From an uncultured Alphaproteobacteria bacterium (GTDB taxonomy: Bacteria > Pseudomonadota > Alphaproteobacteria > HIMB59), in contig CABZOW010000003.1 of NCBI GenBank assembly GCA_902527525.1, positions 1 to 59,910 on the forward strand: a stretch of DNA of 59,910 nucleotides. The letters are read 5' to 3'. Position 1 is the first letter of the stretch. Each line of letters begins with the position of its first letter. The notes below the pieces were generated by a model. The model saw nothing but the letters and a program-made list of their open reading frames with translations. It made no database searches and was not told the DNA's origin. Position numbers and translations under genes: made by a program. Below are positions 31,430 to 39,696 of the stretch, piece by piece.

Positions 31430-31602
31430 GTAAAGTAATTATAGGTTTGATAACCTAAAGAAATTAATATCACAATTAAGGCCCAAATACTTAAATTACT
31501 AAGTAATTGTTTAAATGAGGAGTTGGTCTCTAAAAAACGAGGTCCTATTAAAATTAACAGACAGATTAAGTAAATTATCGGCATAAATATATCTGCTGAC
31601 AT
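31426..31602 (-). CDS. Small membrane protein, 58 aa
   Basis: ATG 31602 to TAA 31426 encodes MSADIFMPIIYLICLLILIG, then a short polar loop and a second helix WALIVILISLGYQTYNYFT: two membrane segments. It is coupled to the upstream coiled-coil ORF by TAATG, and its start follows a good ribosome site (GGAGG). No family recognised. Confidence 0.65.
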   Translation of the reverse strand: MSADIFMPIIYLICLLILIGPRFLETNSSFKQLLSNLSIWALIVILISLGYQTYNYFT

Positions 31603-31781
31603 TATTTATCCTCCTTTAGTTTTTCTAAATTTATTTCTTCAGAAAATTGATCATTAAGAATTGAAAGATCTTTATTTTTTTTTGGATTTTTTAAGTTAAA
31701 TATCTCATTTTCCAATTCTTGAATTTTTTCTTTCAGCTTTGCTATCTTCTTTTTGTCATTATCTTTAGTTGTATTATTCAC
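31602..31781 (-). CDS. Small coiled-coil protein, 59 aa
   Basis: From GTG 31781 the frame reads a lysine-rich coiled coil (KKKIAKLKEKIQELENEIFNLK) followed by a charged tail ending KLKEDK. Stop TAA overlaps the ATG of the small membrane protein gene. The start is uncertain: no ATG and no clear ribosome site upstream. Function unknown; the pair probably act together. Confidence 0.55.
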   Translation of the reverse strand: MNNTTKDNDKKKIAKLKEKIQELENEIFNLKNPKKNKDLSILNDQFSEEINLEKLKEDK

Positions 31782-31804
31782 ATTATTTATCTAGTGTTAT
31801 AAAA

Positions 31805-32224
31805 ATGCATGTTCAAGTAAAAATATTAATTTTTGCAACTGGCTGGATGGTATTTAGAGCAGTTGGCTCTGGTCTATTTCTTACCCTAGGCGCTATAGGG
31901 AGTGAGAGATCTGCTTCATCAGATTGGACTATAGCATTTCTTGGCGATTTCGTGATTGGAACAACTGCATTAATTCTTGCATATCAGATATGGAAAAAGC
32001 CCTCTGCTTTACTTTGGGGAATTTTGCTAGCTTGGAATGCTGTTGGAATATTTGATTTATTTGGAGCGTTATCACATTCTTTTACAGCTCCTTTCTCTCC
32101 TTTTCCAGAGATTGGAATTAATGAAATGAGCATAAGAACGATTTTATGTTTAAACACACTAATACAATTTATTGCTCTTTTATTAATGTTTCGACCACAG
32201 ATAAAAGCATATTTTAGAGTTTAA
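31805..32224 (+). CDS. Four-helix membrane protein, unknown
   Basis: 139 residues from ATG 31805; an ATG at 31769 is possible but adds a polar stretch and overlaps the divergent GTG ORF. Four hydrophobic segments: ILIFATGWMVFRAVGSGLFL, TIAFLGDFVIGTTALILAY, ALLWGILLAWNAVGIFDLF and LCLNTLIQFIALLLMF. No family recognised. Lies just left of the tRNA-derived repeats. Confidence 0.6.
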   Translation: MHVQVKILIFATGWMVFRAVGSGLFLTLGAIGSERSASSDWTIAFLGDFVIGTTALILAYQIWKKPSALLWGILLAWNAVGIFDLFGALSHSFTAPFSPFPEIGINEMSIRTILCLNTLIQFIALLLMFRPQIKAYFRV

Positions 32225-32248
32225 AAAGAGTATATAAATCAAGTTAGT

Positions 32249-32350
32249 GGTTCTGTGGTGAAACAGATATCACACTTGACTATGGACATTCTACGTCTCT
32301 TTAATACATTTATTATCAATACTGTTCTCATAGCTTTAACAACATTTTAT
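32249..32350 (+). pseudogene. Partial copy 1 of tRNA-Arg(ACG) 5' half plus shared tail
   Basis: The first 36 bases copy the tRNA-Arg at 34191 with two mismatches (acceptor strand, D arm, anticodon stem and loop). The copy stops at the anticodon loop and continues into about 65 bases shared with partial copy 2. The upstream bases AAAAAGAGTATATAAATCA are also shared with the real tRNA promoter region. It cannot fold into a tRNA. Confidence 0.85.
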
Positions 32351-32384
32351 CTATGTTGTCCGTAATAAAGATATAGCTAAAAAT

Positions 32385-32822
32385 TTAATTTTTAGGAGAA
32401 GTTGTAAACTTTATACCCTCAGCACCAATGCCCACTATCAGCGCTTTGAGTGTTATGTCACCTAAATTTTTTCCGTAATGAGCATTATTACTATCCTCTA
32501 TATATGCTTTACCAGGTTTGTAAGTAGTAACTGTTCCGTCTTCCCAAGTATATGTCATCTCTCCTTCCATAATGTAAATATAAACTGGATAAGAATGAAT
32601 ATGGTTTGGAGTTACACCACCAGGAGGCACCTCAACTATAAATGATACTATTTCAGCTTTTCCATCAGGATAATATATTTCATTTCCTAATATTGTAGTT
32701 GCAGATTTTAGTACAGGGGAAATTTTAGCTTTGAGATGTTCCTCAGAATATAAAAATCCAAAACTGAATAAAAAAATTGAAAAAAGAAATACAAACCTTA
32801 ATTTTTTAATATAAATATGCAT
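32385..32822 (-). CDS. Exported cupin-domain protein
   Basis: Small secreted beta-barrel protein. 145 residues with signal peptide (FVFLFSIFLFSFGFLYSEE), then a cupin core: PPGGVTPNHIHSYPVYIYIMEGEMTY (metal-ligand His pair and Glu) and KPGKAYIEDSNNAHYGKNLG (last His). Such proteins bind metal and may act as isomerase or sensor; substrate unknown. It lies between the two partial tRNA copies, so it may be acquired cargo. Confidence 0.85.
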   Translation of the reverse strand: MHIYIKKLRFVFLFSIFLFSFGFLYSEEHLKAKISPVLKSATTILGNEIYYPDGKAEIVSFIVEVPPGGVTPNHIHSYPVYIYIMEGEMTYTWEDGTVTTYKPGKAYIEDSNNAHYGKNLGDITLKALIVGIGAEGIKFTTSPKN

Positions 32823-32898
32823 GAGTACTCTTTTAACATCAAAAAAAATATTATTTATTGCAAATGAGTAATATATATATTTAAAAATAGAAATAATT

Positions 32899-33008
32899 GT
32901 TCTGTGGTGAAACGGATATCACACTTGACTACGGATATCCTACGTCTCTTTAATTCATTTGTTATCAATACTATTCTTAGAGCATTAACATTGTTTTATC
33001 ATTGTACC
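32899..33008 (+). pseudogene. Partial copy 2 of tRNA-Arg(ACG) 5' half plus shared tail
   Basis: Bases 32899-32936 are identical (38 of 38) to 34192-34229 of the real tRNA-Arg, ending one base after the anticodon loop. The following about 70 bases (CTACGTCTCTTTAAT...) align with the tail of copy 1 at roughly 80-85 per cent by eye. No 3' half, T arm or CCA. Confidence 0.88.
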
Positions 33009-33098
33009 TGGTATAGAGCCGGTACTGAGAATTGATTTAGAAATTTTATCACCCCAACTCAAACTAGGGATTAATAACAATAGTGCTAGTTTTATCAA
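32985..33098 (-). pseudogene. Remnant of a signal-peptide-coding segment (37 codons)
   Basis: Starting from TTG overlapping the stop of the lyase gene, the frame reads MIKLALLLLIPSLSWGDKIS and ends TMIKQC. Its 5' part matches the lyase signal-peptide DNA closely (33053-33085 against about 33973-34004, five mismatches in about 32). It is probably the stump of a duplicated or replaced exported-protein gene; it could also be expressed as a tiny secreted peptide. Confidence 0.5.
33006..33026. repeat. CCGGTACT-type repeat, left copy
   Basis: 21 bases, 17 of which match 34116-34136 on the other side of the lyase gene. Half-sites CCTGGTAT and CCGGTACT spaced 11 bases apart. Confidence 0.6.
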
Positions 33099-34045
33099 TC
33101 TTGATATTGGATAAATGTAGGTTTTATAACCTGATTATCTTTGTCCCCCAAAGAGTCACATGAGTATCCTAATTTTGATAATAATTCAGAAAAATTTTTA
33201 TCTGCGCATTTTTTTGCTCTGGCAATTCCATCATACCAAGCTGTGATTTTACCGTTAAAAACTTTAGGAGCATTATTTTGGTATATACCATATCGAAAAG
33301 AAGGTCCGTAGGATTTACCATTGTAAGAATAAATATTATTTATAAATCCCTCTTCAGCATATTTTAAATCTCCATTTATATAAAGTTTTAGAAATCCATC
33401 ATTGCCCCAACTTGCATGAATAATTACATCATGCCATTGGTTAAATAAAACATTTTCTGGAATTACCGTTGCAGTCTCATCAGTCTCTTTAACAGTTTTT
33501 TTTGTACAGTGCGTTCTATTAATGGCTAACCCTTTATATCTCTTCTTATATTGAAATATGAAAACATTTTCAGAACCATTATCTCTGCAGTGTGAAAAAA
33601 CTTTATTTTCATACGATAATTTCATTTGTCCAAATTGAATTAAATGATTATCAATTTCTTTATGAGAAGTTGACGAATAAGTAAGCTCAGAATTGTCTAT
33701 AAAAAATGACCATGCATACCAATTTTCTCCTCTCTCTTTTGTATTTATATAAGTCTCAGTTCTTCCAAAAGAACCCCTAAATTTCCCCCTTTCACAATCA
33801 AAGTCTTTACAATCAAGTGCTCTAAACTCAAATTTGTGTGATGATTCACCAAGTCTAGAAAATTCATTATCGACGCTTTGACTCCAATCTTTACCAGCAT
33901 CTAATCCATGTTTTTCAATAGTTGGCCAACCAATACCCTTGTAACTTTCAACTTGTTCTCCATTTTTAAATGTTAAGCCCAAACAGAAACTAGGGATAAA
34001 TAACAATAGGACTAAGAGACTTCTCACTAGTCTAGGGTTTTTCAT
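33095..34045 (-). CDS. Secreted polysaccharide lyase, heparin-lyase-I-like
   Basis: Exported carbohydrate-active enzyme. 316 residues: signal peptide (LVRSLLVLLLFIPSFCLG), then a jelly-roll lyase fold: ERGENWYAWSFFID (about 103-116), HKEIDNHLIQFGQMK, FNQWHDVIIHASWGNDGFLK (about 205-224), LYINGDLKYAEEG and FRYGIYQN. This order is that of the Pfam polysaccharide lyase family PF14099 (heparin lyase I type), which cleaves uronate-containing glycans. Exact substrate unknown. It lies between partial tRNA copy 2 and the intact tRNA, so it is probably horizontally gained. Confidence 0.82.
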   Translation of the reverse strand: MKNPRLVRSLLVLLLFIPSFCLGLTFKNGEQVESYKGIGWPTIEKHGLDAGKDWSQSVDNEFSRLGESSHKFEFRALDCKDFDCERGKFRGSFGRTETYINTKERGENWYAWSFFIDNSELTYSSTSHKEIDNHLIQFGQMKLSYENKVFSHCRDNGSENVFIFQYKKRYKGLAINRTHCTKKTVKETDETATVIPENVLFNQWHDVIIHASWGNDGFLKLYINGDLKYAEEGFINNIYSYNGKSYGPSFRYGIYQNNAPKVFNGKITAWYDGIARAKKCADKNFSELLSKLGYSCDSLGDKDNQVIKPTFIQYQD

Positions 34046-34115
34046 TAACTAATGATAGCCAACATAATCGATATCCTCAATATTGATTTCTCTTAATAGT
34101 TTGAAAAATAACTTT

Positions 34116-34136
34116 ACCCGGTACTCAGCCGGTACT
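34116..34136. repeat. CCGGTACT-type repeat, right copy
   Basis: Two exact CCGGTACT units (34118-34125 and 34129-34136) one helical turn apart; the imperfect partner is at 33006-33026. Together they bracket the lyase gene. Could be a protein-binding or recombination site. Confidence 0.6.
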
Positions 34137-34190
34137 ACAGTTTCCATATAAGTTTATTATTTAAAAAAAGAGTATATAAATCACTAATAA

Positions 34191-34265
34191 GGTTCTGTGG
34201 TGAAACGGATATCACACTTGACTACGGATCAAGAATTCAGGGTTCGAATCCTTGCAGAACCGCCA
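34191..34265 (+). tRNA. tRNA-Arg(ACG)
   Basis: Complete cloverleaf: acceptor GGTTCTG/CAGAACC, D stem GTGA/TCAC, anticodon stem CTTGA/TCAAG with loop CTACGGA (anticodon ACG at 34224-34226), T stem CAGGG/CCTTG with loop TTCGAAT, discriminator G and genome-encoded CCA (34263-34265). Decodes CGN with A34 edited to inosine. Two 5'-half copies lie upstream. Confidence 0.97.
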
Positions 34266-34267
34266 AT

Positions 34268-35098
34268 TTAAACTTTTAAATTATCAATTAATCTAACTTT
34301 CCCTTTATAGATTGCATAAAAAAATCTAGCTTGAGGTATAGTACCTACAAAACTTAAATCAGTATTATTTCTGAATTCAAAATAATCAAACTTATCAATA
34401 TTTTGTAATTTCATAAAATCATTTGCTTTTTGGTTAGCTGTTTCAATGTCTAAAGACTCTTCAAGAGAACCTATAAAATTTTTAACTTTTTTATGAAAGT
34501 CTACAAAATCTTGAGTTTGCTTTTTACTTAGTTTTTCATTTCTTGATGAATAAGCTATTCCCTCTTCGTGTCTTTGTGTTGGGACAGAAACTAGATCTAA
34601 TGATTTATAGTTTTTTTCAATAAATTTCTCAATTATCTTCAGTTGCTGATAATCTTTTTCGCCAAAATAAACTTTATTACTTTTTATAATGGAAAAAAAT
34701 TTATCAAGAACAGTGATAACACCGTCAAAGTGTCCTCTTCTAAATTTATCACAAAGAATATCTTTAAAATTTTTATTCTTTAATAGAGTTTCATCATTTT
34801 TAAATATTTCCTCAGATGATGGTTCAAATAGTATGTCTACCTCATTGTCTATGCAGAAATCATAATCAAAACCTTTATTCCTTGGATAGGTTTCAAAATC
34901 CTCTTTGCTACTAAATTGTTTCTCATTAACAAAAATACTGACAATAGTTTTGTGATTATCTTTTTTTGACTGCTTGATTAATTCACCATGTCCTTTGTGA
35001 AGAGCTCCCATTGTTGGCACATAACCAATAGAGTATTTTCGATTTTGATAAGCACTCAAATAGGACTGCAAATTAGAAATATCTTTAATTATCAGCAT
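34268..35098 (-). CDS. panC: Pantothenate synthetase
   Basis: Joins pantoate and beta-alanine with ATP in coenzyme A synthesis. 276 residues with YVPTMGALHKGHGELI (about 26-41, HIGH-like), FVNEKQF, YFGEKDYQQLKII and SSRNEKLS. The usual GRSVVxxxTxR-like region reads VSVPTQRHEEGIAYSSRN. Its end lies two bases from the convergent tRNA-Arg CCA; panB is not adjacent. Confidence 0.95.
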   Translation of the reverse strand: MLIIKDISNLQSYLSAYQNRKYSIGYVPTMGALHKGHGELIKQSKKDNHKTIVSIFVNEKQFSSKEDFETYPRNKGFDYDFCIDNEVDILFEPSSEEIFKNDETLLKNKNFKDILCDKFRRGHFDGVITVLDKFFSIIKSNKVYFGEKDYQQLKIIEKFIEKNYKSLDLVSVPTQRHEEGIAYSSRNEKLSKKQTQDFVDFHKKVKNFIGSLEESLDIETANQKANDFMKLQNIDKFDYFEFRNNTDLSFVGTIPQARFFYAIYKGKVRLIDNLKV

Positions 35099-35171
35099 AA
35101 TTTGTTTTTATTTATTGACTTCATATCAATAATTGTTAATTGTAGGAACCTATTTTTTAGGTGTAATAATA

Positions 35172-35306
35172 ATGAAAAGAACATATCAACCCAGCCAATT
35201 AGTTAGAAAAAGAAGACACGGTTTTCGCTCTAGAATGGCGACTGTTGGCGGTCGTAAAGTTATTAATGCAAGAAGAGCTAAAGGTCGATCAAGACTATCA
35301 GCTTAA
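35172..35306 (+). CDS. rpmH: 50S ribosomal protein L34
   Basis: 44 residues, full length: [20 protein letters not shown]...[10 protein letters not shown]. First of the conserved rpmH-rnpA-yidD-yidC-engB cluster; divergent from panC over a 73-base AT-rich gap. Confidence 0.97.
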   Translation: MKRTYQPSQLVRKRRHGFRSRMATVGGRKVINARRAKGRSRLSA

Positions 35307-35309
35307 TTA

Positions 35310-35639
35310 TTGAGACTCCCAACTCTAAAAAAATCATCCGAATTTTCTCAAATAAGAAATAAAGGTCATTACTTTAAAAGTTCATATTTTAGTGGCTATA
35401 TTCTCCATGATGCTGATTTAGAATCTTTTCTAGTTGGTATCATTGCCAGTAAAAAGCTTGGAAATGCCGTTGAAAGGAATAGAGCTAAAAGAAGAACCAG
35501 AGAAGCAATTCGTACGAGCAGTCTTATAAATACATTAAATCAAGTTAAATTTGTGTTAATACTAAAAAAAACAGTTTTGAAAGTACCTTTTATTGATTTA
35601 AAACAAGATATTGAAAAATTCATATCATATGAAAAATAG
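35310..35639 (+). CDS. rnpA: Ribonuclease P protein component
   Basis: Protein subunit of RNase P for tRNA 5' maturation. 109 residues, TTG start three bases after rpmH. Motifs: LKKSSEFSQIRNKGHYFKSSYF and the RNR box NAVERNRAKRRTREAIR. Overlaps yidD. Confidence 0.94.
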   Translation: MRLPTLKKSSEFSQIRNKGHYFKSSYFSGYILHDADLESFLVGIIASKKLGNAVERNRAKRRTREAIRTSSLINTLNQVKFVLILKKTVLKVPFIDLKQDIEKFISYEK

Positions 35640-35865
35640 TATAAAAAAAATCTGGAAAATAATTTTTATTACTCCTATTAAAATCTATCAGTTATTTATA
35701 TCACCTATGTTACCTAACACTTGTAGACATCTTCCAACATGCTCTCAGTATACAATTGAAGCCATTCAAGAATTTGGTGTTTTAAAAGGGATAACAAAAG
35801 GAACTCTTCGAATTCTAAAATGTAACCCTTTAGGTTCGTCTGGTTACGATCCTGTAAAAAAATAA
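35629..35865 (+). CDS. yidD: Membrane protein insertion efficiency factor
   Basis: Assists YidC-mediated insertion. 78 residues from ATG 35629, chosen over an in-frame ATG at 35611 that lies deeper within rnpA. Diagnostic segment: YQLFISPMLPNTCRHLPTCSQY, with the CRxxPTCSxYxxEAI pattern and NPLGSSGYDPV at the end. Confidence 0.93.
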   Translation: MKNSIKKIWKIIFITPIKIYQLFISPMLPNTCRHLPTCSQYTIEAIQEFGVLKGITKGTLRILKCNPLGSSGYDPVKK

Positions 35866-35866
35866 T

Positions 35867-37555
35867 ATGGAAAATCAAAAAAACTTATTTTTAGCAATTA
35901 TTATTTCAATGGCAATCATTTTTGGTTTTCAATTACTAGTACCTCAACCAGAGAGAACACCAATTACCGAAGAACAAACAAATGGTGATAGCCTGGTTGA
36001 TCTCAGTATTCAAAAATCTACAACTACTATTTTAGCTGAGAGGAATGAAGTAATAAATGAAACGGGAAGAGTAGACTTTGATAATTCAAAAATTAAAGGT
36101 TCTGTAAACTTAAATGGTGGGCTAATTGATGATTTAATCTTGGAAGAATTTAGAGAGACTCTAGATCCAACATCTGACTTAATTGAATTTTTGAACCCTT
36201 TAGGATCTGATAATGCTTATTATTTGGACACTGGATGGGTAAGTTCCGATAGTACAATTGAGTTGCCTGATAGCAACAGTATTTGGAGTGCTGATAAAAA
36301 CTCTATAGGTATAAATGATCCTGTAAAGCTCACTTGGACAAGTAGTCAGAATATTACTTTTGAGAAAATAATTTCGCTTGATGAAAACTATTTATTTAAT
36401 GTAGATCAGAGGGTTATAAATAATTCTGGTCTTTCTTTTGACCTTTACCCTTATGGTTTATCCAAAAGACAAGGTATTCCTGAAATGCAAAACTTCTTCA
36501 TTTTACATGAAGGGCCCTTATCGATAACTGATGGTGTTTTAGAAGAATATGATTATGACGATCTAAAAGACGACAAAAAAATTAAACATTCTTCTGTTGG
36601 AGGTTGGATTGGCATGACTGATAAGTATTGGCAAACAGCTATTATCCCTAGCCAAAATGAACCTGTTCAACAAACGTATAGTTATAATTTTGTGGATAGT
36701 GTAGATAATTTTCAAACTGATATTGTTGGAGAAAAAATATCTGTTTCTAACAATGCTAGTATATCTCATAATTTTAAGATTTTTGCAGGACCAAAAATTG
36801 TAAATGTTATTGATAAATACATGGAGGAATATGGTTTTGATGGATTTGATCGCTCAGTAGACTTTGGTTGGTTTTATTTTTTAACCAAGCCTATTTTTAA
36901 TGTTTTAGAGTTTATATTTGGATACGTAGGGAACTTTGGATGGTCTATCATATTGTTTACAGTTCTTATGAGAATTTGTTTTTTTCCTCTTGCACAACAA
37001 TCTTTTAAATCAATGGCTAAAATGAAAAAACTAGCGCCTGAAATGCAAAGACTTAAGGAGCAATATGGTGATGATAGAGCTGGAATGCAAAAAGAAATGA
37101 TGGCATTATATAAAAAGGAGAAGGCTAACCCTATTGCTGGGTGCTTACCAATTCTTTTACAAATACCAGTATTTTTTGCTTTATATAAAGTTTTGTTTGT
37201 AACTATTGAAATGAGGCATGCTCCTTTTATAGGATGGATACACGACCTCTCTGCGCCTGACCCTTTAGGAGCACTTACTCTATTTGGATTTGTTGATTGG
37301 AATGTTCCAGGTATATTACAAATTCTAAATGTAGGTATTTGGCCAATCTTAATGGGTATCTCGATGTATGTGCAATTTAAATTAAACCCCGCTCCAGTAG
37401 ACAAGATGCAAGCAAAAATTTTTGGTTTATTGCCAATCGTATTTACTTTTATTTTAGGTGGCTTTGCGGCAGGGCTAGTTATTTATTGGACAACAAATAA
37501 TGTTTTATCAATGGCCCAACAATACATCATACAAAGAAAAATTATGAAGAGTTAA
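35867..37555 (+). CDS. yidC: Membrane protein insertase YidC
   Basis: Inserts and folds inner-membrane proteins. 562 residues: first membrane helix (LFLAIIISMAIIFGFQLLV), large periplasmic beta domain (about 60-330), then the conserved five-helix core with YVGNFGWSIILFTVLMRICFFPL, MKKLAPEMQRLKEQYGDD, NPIAGCLPILLQIPVFFALYKVL and ATNN-like WTTNNVLSMAQQYIIQRK. Ends TAATG into engB. Confidence 0.97.
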   Translation: MENQKNLFLAIIISMAIIFGFQLLVPQPERTPITEEQTNGDSLVDLSIQKSTTTILAERNEVINETGRVDFDNSKIKGSVNLNGGLIDDLILEEFRETLDPTSDLIEFLNPLGSDNAYYLDTGWVSSDSTIELPDSNSIWSADKNSIGINDPVKLTWTSSQNITFEKIISLDENYLFNVDQRVINNSGLSFDLYPYGLSKRQGIPEMQNFFILHEGPLSITDGVLEEYDYDDLKDDKKIKHSSVGGWIGMTDKYWQTAIIPSQNEPVQQTYSYNFVDSVDNFQTDIVGEKISVSNNASISHNFKIFAGPKIVNVIDKYMEEYGFDGFDRSVDFGWFYFLTKPIFNVLEFIFGYVGNFGWSIILFTVLMRICFFPLAQQSFKSMAKMKKLAPEMQRLKEQYGDDRAGMQKEMMALYKKEKANPIAGCLPILLQIPVFFALYKVLFVTIEMRHAPFIGWIHDLSAPDPLGALTLFGFVDWNVPGILQILNVGIWPILMGISMYVQFKLNPAPVDKMQAKIFGLLPIVFTFILGGFAAGLVIYWTTNNVLSMAQQYIIQRKIMKS

Positions 37556-38130
37556 TGAGCCTTGTCTCAAATTACTTCAAAAAACAAACTACGTTTTTAC
37601 TAAGCGCTACACAACCTCGTCAATATCCTAACGTAAGCTTTCCTGAAATAGCTTTTATTGGCAGATCTAATGTTGGAAAATCAAGTCTAATTAATGCAAT
37701 TTTTATGAAAAAACTGGCGCATATCTCTAATACACCAGGCAAAACAAGACAAATAAATTTTTTTAATCATGGGGACTCAATGATGGTTGTTGATCTTCCA
37801 GGCTATGGATTTGCAAAGATATCTCAAAAAGAAGCCTTTCAAATATCAGATCTTGTATCTCAATATTTAACATCTCGTGAAAACTTAAAGAAAATTTTTG
37901 TTTTAATTGATAATTCTTTGGGGCCAAAAAAAATAGATATAGAGATGATTGATTCCATGAGAGAGATAATAGACAAAGTTATTATTTGTTACACTAAGAG
38001 TGATAAAAAAATTAAAGAAAAGTCCCCTTTTATAGACGAATTAAATCATAAATTTGAGAACTTCATAGTTAGTTCAAAAACAAATAATAATGTATTTGAA
38101 ATTCAAAAAAAAATTTTTGAATTTTTGTAA
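37555..38130 (+). CDS. engB: Ribosome biogenesis GTPase YihA/EngB
   Basis: GTPase for 50S assembly. 191 residues with FIGRSNVGKSSLINAI (about 33-48), SNTPGKTRQINFF, VDLPGYGFAKIS and TKSDK. One-base overlap with yidC. Confidence 0.95.
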   Translation: MSLVSNYFKKQTTFLLSATQPRQYPNVSFPEIAFIGRSNVGKSSLINAIFMKKLAHISNTPGKTRQINFFNHGDSMMVVDLPGYGFAKISQKEAFQISDLVSQYLTSRENLKKIFVLIDNSLGPKKIDIEMIDSMREIIDKVIICYTKSDKKIKEKSPFIDELNHKFENFIVSSKTNNNVFEIQKKIFEFL

Positions 38131-38173
38131 ATCTTCTTGGCTTTTTTAGAATAAACATTAGTTTAACACGATT

Positions 38174-38857
38174 ATGAATAACATTACAAACTGGGTTTTT
38201 GATTTAGATAACACCCTTTATAAAGCAGAGTGTGGTTTGTTTGATAAAGTTCACATTCTAATGGGAAGGTTTATTGAGGAAAAATTAAATTTAGCCTCTG
38301 GAGATGCTCAAGCTCTAAGATCTAAATATTATCATCAGTATGGAACGACGCTTAGAGGACTTATGATCGAGCATCAAGTTAACCCTGATGAATATTTAGA
38401 CTACGTTCATCAAATTAATTATGAAGTAGTTCAGCCAAATATTCCATTGGCACAAATATTAAAAAACTTGAATGGAAAAAAATATATTTTTACAAATGCT
38501 AACTTCGAACATGTCGAAAAAGTATTAGAAAAGCTAAATATGACAGATATTTTTGATGGATGTTTTGATATTTCAGAGAGTAATTATATGCCAAAACCCC
38601 ATAAGGAAGTTTATGACTCATTTCAGGAGAAATTTAATTTAGACAACAGCACAACGGCTATGTTTGAAGATCTTCATATCAATTTAAAACAGCCTCATAA
38701 TATGGGATGGCAAACAGTTTGGGTAACTAATAATTTAGAATACAACTTAAATAAAGATGTTAGCCAACAAACAGATATTCAAAAAATTATTGATGAAAAA
38801 GGTTATATTTCTCATGTTACTGATGATTTGGAAAATTTTTTAAAAAACGTAATATAA
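38174..38857 (+). CDS. HAD-family pyrimidine 5'-nucleotidase
   Basis: Haloacid-dehalogenase hydrolase of the SDT1/PHM8-like group that dephosphorylates UMP/CMP-type nucleotides. 227 residues with [10 protein letters not shown] (about 7-16, catalytic Asp pair), YIFTNAN (motif II), KPHKEVY (motif III Lys) and [22 protein letters not shown] (motif IV). Lies between engB and dapD. Confidence 0.87.
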   Translation: MNNITNWVFDLDNTLYKAECGLFDKVHILMGRFIEEKLNLASGDAQALRSKYYHQYGTTLRGLMIEHQVNPDEYLDYVHQINYEVVQPNIPLAQILKNLNGKKYIFTNANFEHVEKVLEKLNMTDIFDGCFDISESNYMPKPHKEVYDSFQEKFNLDNSTTAMFEDLHINLKQPHNMGWQTVWVTNNLEYNLNKDVSQQTDIQKIIDEKGYISHVTDDLENFLKNVI

Positions 38858-38864
38858 AGGCAGT

Positions 38865-39695
38865 ATGAGCAACCAAGAAGTTATTGAAAAGTTATGGGAT
38901 CAAAGAGATCAAATTAATTTTATTGAGGATAGGGAGGCAAAAAAAAATATAGAGAACGTTCTAAACTTGTTAGACCAAGGAAAACTTCGAGTATGTGAAA
39001 AAGAAGGTAATATTTGGCACGTCAATCAATGGCTTAAAAAAGCAATACTTTTAAGTTTTAGAATACAGGATATGGAAATGATCAGCGGTGGCCCAAGTGT
39101 CAGCCATGGGGATACTTCATGGTGGGATAAAGTTCCCTCAAAATTTCAAAATTGGACATCGGAAAATTTTCAATCAGCTGGCTTTAGAGCAGTTCCTAAC
39201 TGTGTTGTAAGAAGGTCAGCTTTTATTGCAAAGAGTGCGGTCTTGATGCCTTGTTTTATCAATTTGGGCGCTTTTGTTGATGAAGGAACTATGGTAGATA
39301 CTTGGGCAACTGTTGGTTCTTGCGCGCAAGTTGGAAAAAATTGTCATATCTCAGGTGGTGCAGGTATAGGTGGCGTATTAGAACCCTTACAAGCAAACCC
39401 TGTAATAATAGAGGATAATTGTTTTATTGGTGCTAGATCTGAAGTTGCAGAAGGCGTGATAATTGGAGAAGGTTCAGTATTATCTATGGGGGTATTTGTT
39501 GGAGCTTCAACTAAAATTTATAATCGTGAAACTAAAGAAATTTATATAGGAAAAGTTCCTCCTTATTCAGTAGTTGTTCCGGGTAGTCTTCCAAGTTCAA
39601 AAGGTGATGCATCTTTGTACTGTGTTGTTATTGTTAAAACTGTTGATGAAAAAACTCGATCAAAAACCTCAGTTAATGAATTATTAAGAGATTAA
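38865..39695 (+). CDS. dapD: Tetrahydrodipicolinate N-succinyltransferase
   Basis: Lysine/diaminopimelate pathway step. 276 residues with N-terminal helices ([11 protein letters not shown]), [50 protein letters not shown] and the left-handed beta-helix [33 protein letters not shown]. Paired with dapE two bases downstream. Confidence 0.97.
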   Translation: MSNQEVIEKLWDQRDQINFIEDREAKKNIENVLNLLDQGKLRVCEKEGNIWHVNQWLKKAILLSFRIQDMEMISGGPSVSHGDTSWWDKVPSKFQNWTSENFQSAGFRAVPNCVVRRSAFIAKSAVLMPCFINLGAFVDEGTMVDTWATVGSCAQVGKNCHISGGAGIGGVLEPLQANPVIIEDNCFIGARSEVAEGVIIGEGSVLSMGVFVGASTKIYNRETKEIYIGKVPPYSVVVPGSLPSSKGDASLYCVVIVKTVDEKTRSKTSVNELLRD

Positions 39696-39696
39696 G

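Noticed and set aside
34049..34147. 32-aa ORF (METVVPAEYRV...) just upstream of the lyase start
   Set aside because: It consists largely of the CCGGTACT repeat and its flank, with no ribosome site and no family-like composition; more likely a regulatory or repeat region.
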